Part shown: piece after piece, positions 59,583 through 64,000 of the stretch
Layout: the number at the start of each line of letters is the position of its first letter
How positions within the stretch are numbered: the first letter of the stretch is position 1
Source: JAFDZW01 sp964404255
GTDB lineage: Bacteria; Bacteroidota; Ignavibacteria; Palsa-1295
Direction of reading: 5' to 3'
NCBI GenBank assembly: GCA_964404255.1
Contig: CAYOJJ010000002.1
Location: 186,001-250,000 of the forward strand
DNA length: 64,000 bases
Notes under the pieces: generated by a model
Told to the model about the DNA's origin: nothing
Seen by the model: only the letters and a program-made list of their open reading frames with translations
Database searches by the model: none
Position numbers and translations under genes: made by a program

Positions 59583-60448
59583 TCTATTTTTGGCTGATCC
59601 TGCAGCAAACGATCGCCAGTGTCACTCACATCGTCGGCCAAACGGCCGCTCATTCGCTCTCGCCTTTTGTACTACTTCTGTTTCGGGCAAGTATTGCTTC
59701 TATCTCCCTGTATGTGATCGTTGCTATTCGCGATCGGACCTGGAATATTTTTTCCGGCATTACGAAAGCTGATTTCGGCAGATTGGTTGTAGTCGGCGGT
59801 TTGAATATTCTTATTAATCAGTTACTGTATCTTGAAGGGTTGCAGTACACCACTCCCGCTAATAGCGCTTTATTATATGCCCTGACCCCGGCTATTGTTT
59901 TTGTACTTGCCATTCGGGTACACTGGGAAAAAACGAATTGGAAAAAGATAGCCGGAATTGCTGTTGCTTTTATCGGAACAGTTATTTTAATGTTTGAGCA
60001 TGGAGCAAGCCTTACCTCCGAGCATACTAAAGGTAATCTGATGATCTTTGTGGCCGTTATTGCCTGGTCGCTCTTTACCTTACTTGGCAGACCGCTGATA
60101 AAAAAATACGGGGCACTCCGGGTTACGGCGCAACACATGACGATCGGCGCTTTGATGTATCTGCCGATAGGATTATGCTTTGTGAATGGGCCGATGGTTG
60201 CGGATTTTTCAGCAGAGATCTGGACTGAGATACTCTATCTTGGCCTGCTGGCCTCTTCGGTAAATTATGTTCTATGGTATTATGCGCTTGGAAAGCTCGA
60301 TACCAGTAAGGTTGCTATCTTTCAGAACCTTCAACCGGTGATCACTACTATTTTAGCCGTCTCCCTTGGCCGGACAGAACTTACCACCGAGCTTATCGGT
60401 GGCGGAGTCTTAGCCTTGGGAGGCATATTAATGGTAGAATACGGATAA
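59579..60448 (+). CDS. EamA/DMT-family transporter
   Basis: 289 residues with about ten membrane helices and two EamA repeats (F-R-A-S-I-A-S-I-S near the first; W-Y-Y-A-L-G-K-L-D-T-S-K-V-A-I-F near the second). Start TTG 59579 overlaps the previous stop (TTGA); an earlier TTG at 59549 is possible. Substrate unknown; in this operon it could export a metabolite linked to surface glycans (inference). Confidence 0.82.
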   Translation: MIYFWLILQQTIASVTHIVGQTAAHSLSPFVLLLFRASIASISLYVIVAIRDRTWNIFSGITKADFGRLVVVGGLNILINQLLYLEGLQYTTPANSALLYALTPAIVFVLAIRVHWEKTNWKKIAGIAVAFIGTVILMFEHGASLTSEHTKGNLMIFVAVIAWSLFTLLGRPLIKKYGALRVTAQHMTIGALMYLPIGLCFVNGPMVADFSAEIWTEILYLGLLASSVNYVLWYYALGKLDTSKVAIFQNLQPVITTILAVSLGRTELTTELIGGGVLALGGILMVEYG

Positions 60449-60450
60449 TA

Positions 60451-61851
60451 TTATTTGGCTACGGGAATTCTTACAAGTAATGGTTCGCCAAATCCATCGA
60501 CTTTAACAAAATAGATACCGGATGGCAGACTGCCAAACTCGATGGGAATTGATACTACGCCGCCCACGACTCTTCCAATAGATTGCTTATAAAGCTCTAC
60601 ACCGAGACTATTATAGACACGATAGGTTACTGCCGCTGCTTCCGGAGCCGATAGATGAATAATAGCAGATGCTTTTCCGATCGTTGCAACCGAGATTATT
60701 TTTGCTTTATCAGAGGTTGATTGCTCAACCCCGGCAGTTGTAATTACTTTTGCCAGTAGATACACCGGAATTCTAAATTGAGGGGCATCGGAGACGATGA
60801 CGATGGAATCATTAAAAGTACCTGGTATATCTCCGGCGGTGAACCGTACTTCCAGATTCGATATCTCGTTTTCCTCCAGGGAATAGGTCTGTTGGCCCGT
60901 AGCAAGGTAGTGGTCGCTTAGAGTAGGAAAAATAGTATTTATATGAAGTGTGCGCTCGGTATCGGTAACGTTCTTTATGGAAATAGTTAGCGGCGGTGTC
61001 TGTAACGATCCGATGGTCAATTGTCCGAAGTTAAGCGTTCTCGGGCTGACGCTTATTTGAGGAAGCAGTTCATCGGAAGAATGAATATCGGCGATTAATT
61101 GAATATAGATGATATTATCCGGTGCGGGAGCATCGCTTTGCACGGTTACCGTATCTATGTATTTGCCAAGGGCGATATTAGGATCGGCCGAACACTGAAT
61201 GGTGCAGGTTCTGCTTTGACCGCTATCAAGCTGAAAATTTCCCAATCCGACCGTTACCCTAAACGGCAGCGGGCCATTGATCACTTTACCATTAAGTTTG
61301 ATTGGTTGATTGGTAATATTCTTGATCGTGAATTGTTGGGGGACAGATTGGCCGGAATATACCTTTCCGAAATTGAGCACCAATGGAGAAACCAATATTC
61401 GGGCAGCAGTATCCGGAACAAAGCCTGTACCGGAAAGGGGGATGACGATACGATCGTTCGGGGCATCGGCATTGGTCGTTACAATGATAGAATCTGAAAC
61501 AGCACCGGACGTGTAAGGAGTAAAGGAAACGGTAACAACACCCTGCTCGGTAGGTAAGAGAGAAAATCCGCCGGCGCCGCTATCGATCAAAAATGGGGAT
61601 TGCGCCCCGCTTACGCTGCCTTCGAGAGCAATAATCGTATCGCTGGAATTGTATATCGTAAAAGATAGTTTTTTACTCGTACCGATAGCGATAGTTCCGA
61701 AATCAAGTTTGTGCGGGGCGATCGTAACTGAGGGAGCCGAAGTTAAAAATTGATCGGAAAAAAATGTAGGTTTGCTAAATCCGATCGATCCGAAAAGGCT
61801 GTATACTACAATAGCAATACAAGTTGCAAATAACGTTACGTTTTTTTTCAT
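60451..61851 (-). CDS. Choice-of-anchor D (ASPM/SPD-2/Hydin-type) secreted protein with T9SS domain
   Basis: 466 residues. Signal peptide, then three Ig-like anchor repeats starting V-T-I-A-P-H-K-L-D-F-G-T-I, I-L-V-S-P-L-V-L-N-F-G-K-V and I-S-V-S-P-R-T-L-N-F-G-Q-L, each with F-T-I/S-I-x-N-x-T/S. The C-terminal 85 residues (A-T-I-G-K-A-S ... L-P-S-G-I-Y-F-V-K-V-D) fit a T9SS type A sorting domain. Probably a surface or extracellular protein; partner unknown. Confidence 0.85.
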   Translation of the reverse strand: MKKNVTLFATCIAIVVYSLFGSIGFSKPTFFSDQFLTSAPSVTIAPHKLDFGTIAIGTSKKLSFTIYNSSDTIIALEGSVSGAQSPFLIDSGAGGFSLLPTEQGVVTVSFTPYTSGAVSDSIIVTTNADAPNDRIVIPLSGTGFVPDTAARILVSPLVLNFGKVYSGQSVPQQFTIKNITNQPIKLNGKVINGPLPFRVTVGLGNFQLDSGQSRTCTIQCSADPNIALGKYIDTVTVQSDAPAPDNIIYIQLIADIHSSDELLPQISVSPRTLNFGQLTIGSLQTPPLTISIKNVTDTERTLHINTIFPTLSDHYLATGQQTYSLEENEISNLEVRFTAGDIPGTFNDSIVIVSDAPQFRIPVYLLAKVITTAGVEQSTSDKAKIISVATIGKASAIIHLSAPEAAAVTYRVYNSLGVELYKQSIGRVVGGVVSIPIEFGSLPSGIYFVKVDGFGEPLLVRIPVAK

Positions 61852-62049
61852 TATTCCATTATTCTAAACGATCTCTTTTTTTGTAAAAAAGAAGCAGCAA
61901 CGATAAGTTCTCTGGTAATCTTCTTTTTAGAGAAATAAAAAACGAGACGGTTGTCACACGGAATATCCGGCGGACGTTACATTACATATAAGAGCTATAT
62001 ACCGTATTTACAATGCACTACTGCTCATATAAGTACGGCCAGGCATCTA
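61852..62049. other. Intergenic stretch upstream of the RNA candidate
   Basis: AT-rich, no coding frame. It separates the divergently oriented choice-of-anchor gene from the structured RNA candidate. Confidence 0.5.
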
Positions 62050-62057
62050 TAACTTTG
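62050..62057 (+). promoter_or_regulatory. TAnnTTTG promoter of the structured RNA candidate
   Basis: TAACTTTG directly before the 5' arm of the closing stem. The transcript would start near 62062. Confidence 0.5.
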
Positions 62058-62060
62058 ACA

Positions 62061-62220
62061 GGTGAGGCTTGAGAAAGAACCCGAAAGAGTCGCTCAAATA
62101 GTTATCGTGGCAACGGAAACGAGCGACTCCTTTGTGGAACTGGCAGACAGTGGCTTGCTGTAAGTCTGGGGAGTCACATAGCGAGCTTCTGCGCATCAAG
62201 CCTCTACCAGTCATTTTTTT
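62061..62220 (+). ncRNA. Structured non-coding RNA candidate, class unresolved
   Basis: About 160 bases. The ends close in a 9-bp stem GAGGCTTGA (62064-62072) / TCAAGCCTC (62196-62204) extended by GGT/ACC, followed by T7, which would act as terminator. Inside are a 9-bp hairpin GAGTCGCTC (62087-62095) / GAGCGACTC (62121-62129), a smaller hairpin around CAGAC/GTCTG (62143-62168) and a GCG/CGC element near 62181. No tRNA-like domain, GNAR SRP loop or RNase P core was seen. 6S RNA is possible by size and closed shape, but I cannot confirm it. Confidence 0.55.
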
Positions 62221-62267
62221 ATTCCGACCCAATTTCCTCCCGCCATTTCCAAAGGGCATTTCCTGCG

Positions 62268-62275
62268 TAATTTTG
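62268..62275 (+). promoter_or_regulatory. Leaderless promoter of dut
   Basis: TAATTTTG with four bases to the ATG at 62280. Confidence 0.5.
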
Positions 62276-62279
62276 CCGA

Positions 62280-62723
62280 ATGAAATTAAAGATCAGGAGG
62301 CTCGATAGCTCCCACGATGCGGATATTACGCTTCCATCCTATGCAACCGAACATTCTTCCGGGATCGACCTTCGCTCAAACGAAGCTGTAACGCTTGCCC
62401 CCGGGGCTTTTACCCTTGTTCCAACAGGATTAGCAATAGAAATACCCGAAGGGTATGAAGGGCAGGTACGTCCGCGCAGCGGCCTGGCGGCAAAATATGG
62501 AGTAACCTGTCTTAATACACCCGGCACTATCGATGCCGATTACCGGGGGGAAGTGAAGGTTATCCTGATAAACCTTGGGCCGAAGGAAGTAACGTTTGCC
62601 AGAGGCGAACGCATCGCCCAGCTTATTATTGCAAAATATGAGCGGGTGGAGATCACCGAGGTAGAGGAATTAAGCGATACCATCCGCGGCGAAGGCGGTT
62701 TCGGACATACAGGAAGGCATTAA
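62280..62723 (+). CDS. dut: dUTP diphosphatase
   Basis: 147 residues, trimeric dUTPase. The five motifs are visible: S-S-G-I-D-L-R-S, P-R-S-G-L-A-A-K-Y-G-V, N-T-P-G-T-I-D-A-D-Y-R-G-E, R-G-E-R-I-A-Q-L-I and the C-terminal R-G-E-G-G-F-G-H-T-G. Hydrolyses dUTP to dUMP, keeping uracil out of DNA and feeding thymidylate synthesis. Confidence 0.97.
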   Translation: MKLKIRRLDSSHDADITLPSYATEHSSGIDLRSNEAVTLAPGAFTLVPTGLAIEIPEGYEGQVRPRSGLAAKYGVTCLNTPGTIDADYRGEVKVILINLGPKEVTFARGERIAQLIIAKYERVEITEVEELSDTIRGEGGFGHTGRH

Positions 62724-62734
62724 AAAATACCATT

Positions 62735-63025
62735 ATGGATACCATTCAGGTTGTAGCCACTATTTATGCAAAGCCCGGCTCAGAATCGTTAGTGGAGGAT
62801 ATATTACGGGAGCTGATCGCCCCTACAAGAGCCGAAGCGGGATGTGTTAAGTACGAATTATTTTGTAATAGCGCCAATCCTTCAGAATTTGTTTTTATTG
62901 AAGAATGGATTTCCCGCGAAGCGCTGGATGCTCATATTAAAACCACTCATTTTATTCAGGCAGGCCAGGCTCAGGAAGGTCTGCTTGCCAAACCTACTTC
63001 GATCGTTGTACTCACCGCGTTATAA
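62735..63025 (+). CDS. Antibiotic-biosynthesis-monooxygenase (ABM) domain protein
   Basis: 96 residues, a single ABM ferredoxin-like barrel: V-V-A-T-I-Y-A-K-P-G-S-E, T-R-A-E-A-G-C-V-K-Y-E-L-F and F-V-F-I-E-E-W-I-S-R-E-A-L-D-A-H. These quinol-monooxygenase-like or autoinducer-degradation-like proteins act as dimers; substrate unknown. Starts 11 bases after dut. Confidence 0.88.
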   Translation: MDTIQVVATIYAKPGSESLVEDILRELIAPTRAEAGCVKYELFCNSANPSEFVFIEEWISREALDAHIKTTHFIQAGQAQEGLLAKPTSIVVLTAL

Positions 63026-63026
63026 T

Positions 63027-63034
63027 TACCTTTG
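63027..63034 (+). promoter_or_regulatory. Leaderless promoter of fbp
   Basis: TACCTTTG with four bases to the ATG at 63039, the same arrangement as at dut. Confidence 0.45.
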
Positions 63035-63038
63035 AAGA

Positions 63039-64000
63039 ATGCCAAATAAAGTAATAACCATCGAGCGTCATATAGTAGAAGAAGAACGGGCTTCCAATGG
63101 CGCCACTGGCGATTTTTCAGCGCTGCTTAGAGATCTGACCTTGGCAGTGAAGATCATTCATCGCGAAGTCATCCGGGCCGGGCTTGTCGATATCCTCGGT
63201 GCGACCCAGCGTGAGAATGTCCAGGGAGAGGTAGTACAGAAGCTCGATGAGTTTGCGAACGATGTCATCTTTCGCGCTATGGATCATGGCGGGCATCTTT
63301 GCTGTATGGCTTCCGAAGAGAACGAAGAACTGCTGATGATCCCGGACGAATATCCGAAAGGAAAATATGTCCTGGCCTTCGATCCGCTCGATGGTTCTTC
63401 CAATATCGATGCGAATGTTTCGATCGGTACCATCTTCTCGATCCATAAACGCTTGAGCGAGAGCGGCGACGGAGAAGTTGGCGATGTCTTACAGCCCGGC
63501 TATAAGCAAATCGCCGCAGGATATACCATCTATGGCCCATCGACAATGCTGGTGTACACCGCTGGCCGCGGAGTTTATGGATTCACGCTTGATCCTTCGG
63601 TCGGCGAATTTTTACTCTCTCACGATAATATTCGCATCCCCGAACATAAAGGTATTTATTCGGTCAATGAAGGTAACTATAGTAAGTGGTCGCCTGAAAT
63701 GAGAAGGTATATCGATTGGTGCAAAGAAGATAATCCTGAAGAAAATAAAAAAGCCTATAGTCTGCGCTATATTGGCTCGATGGTAGCCGATGTGCACCGT
63801 ACCCTGTTGTATGGCGGCGTCTTTCTTTATCCCGCCGATGTAAAAAGCAAGAAAGGAAAGTTACGGTTACTCTACGAAGCTAACCCAATGTCTTTCATTG
63901 TAGAGCAGGCTGGCGGCCGTGCTACCGATGGACTGGGGAACAGGTTACTTGACATCCAACCGACCGAACTTCACCAGCGTACGCCGCTTGTTGTCGGCAG
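63039..64000 (+). CDS. fbp: Fructose-1,6-bisphosphatase class I, partial (3' end outside window)
   Basis: ATG 63039, open to the right edge; about 320 residues visible of an expected 335-350. Gluconeogenic enzyme. Metal and substrate motifs: V-Q-G-E-V-V-Q-K-L-D, A-S-E-E-N-E-E, F-D-P-L-D-G-S-S-N-I-D-A-N, Y-S-V-N-E-G-N-Y and R-Y-I-G-S-M-V-A-D-V-H-R-T-L; L-L-Y-E-A-N-P-M-S-F-I-V-E-Q-A-G-G lies close to the C-terminus. Confidence 0.97.
   Translation, partial: MPNKVITIERHIVEEERASNGATGDFSALLRDLTLAVKIIHREVIRAGLVDILGATQRENVQGEVVQKLDEFANDVIFRAMDHGGHLCCMASEENEELLMIPDEYPKGKYVLAFDPLDGSSNIDANVSIGTIFSIHKRLSESGDGEVGDVLQPGYKQIAAGYTIYGPSTMLVYTAGRGVYGFTLDPSVGEFLLSHDNIRIPEHKGIYSVNEGNYSKWSPEMRRYIDWCKEDNPEENKKAYSLRYIGSMVADVHRTLLYGGVFLYPADVKSKKGKLRLLYEANPMSFIVEQAGGRATDGLGNRLLDIQPTELHQRTPLVVG

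Noticed and set aside
62047..62259. 70-residue minus-strand frame across the RNA candidate
   Set aside because: The region is explained by nested stems with promoter and T-tract on the plus strand; the peptide shows no family features.
1..64000. CRISPR arrays, complete insertion sequences, integrases, phage genes
   Set aside because: No regularly spaced repeats, transposase, integrase or structural phage genes were seen on either strand.

Overview
The window reads as ordinary chromosome of a member of the Bacteroidota/Chlorobiota lineage, plausibly Candidatus Kapabacteria or a close relative (inference). The signs are repeated promoters of the TAnnTTTG type, secreted proteins with C-terminal domains of the type IX secretion (T9SS) sorting kind, DUF1800 and DUF1501 proteins encoded as a pair, weak Shine-Dalgarno sites, and a mixture of housekeeping genes with many lipoproteins and beta-propeller or LamG surface proteins. 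Several genes start only 4 or 5 bases after the promoter motif, so leaderless transcripts are likely.

Layout. 1-2760: two related LamG lipoproteins flank a secreted protein of YadA-head-like repeats. 2860-8000: a housekeeping block (hypothetical, ybeY, DUF494/Smg, topA, ispF, lipoprotein). 8003-10965: aromatic amino-acid lyase (hutH) and an orphan ABC membrane domain. 11098-13530: a small barrel protein, a Crp/Fnr regulator and an LVIVD propeller. 13606-17933: metG, an MFS transporter and an aldo/keto reductase. 18074-24179: a CzcCBA-type heavy-metal efflux operon with a His-containing small protein upstream. 24848-27864: tRNA-Ser, a small lipoprotein, an AT-rich island with a helical-repeat protein, a highly structured intergenic stretch and a 58-residue protein. 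27992-31289: flavin amine oxidase, LiaF-like membrane proteins and a propeller lipoprotein. 31372-34664: rifampin phosphotransferase (rph) and a DHFR-like protein. 34822-37963: second tRNA-Ser, AraC regulator, thioredoxin-reductase-like protein, lipB. 37958-41141: paaABCD with its TetR regulator. 41269-43171: an AT-rich three-gene island that I read as a graspetide (omega-ester peptide) cluster: a precursor with two core repeats, a dedicated ATP-grasp ligase and a membrane protein. 43257-46291: thiolase, epimerase and 3-hydroxyacyl-CoA dehydrogenase, the lower part of phenylacetate/fatty-acid degradation. 46294-50012: a GT-C-like membrane protein, two related small membrane proteins, lgt, a glutaredoxin-like protein and a small membrane protein. 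50016-55747: a second YadA-like repeat protein and the DUF1501/DUF1800 pair. 55803-61851: GlcNAc-kinase-like protein, lipoprotein, FemAB-like transferase, glycosyltransferase, EamA transporter and a choice-of-anchor D protein. 62058-64000: a structured non-coding RNA candidate, dut, a monooxygenase-like protein and the start of fbp.

The most interesting system is the graspetide cluster at 41.2-43.2 kb. It sits between the phenylacetate regulator and the thiolase, has base composition unlike its surroundings, and its precursor carries an ungapped 15-residue duplicated core with three Thr and three acidic residues each. Next in interest are the rifampin phosphotransferase with a 16-bp palindrome at its promoter, the nested inverted repeats at 27.5 kb, the promoter-plus-closing-stem RNA candidate at 62.1 kb and the structured topA leader.
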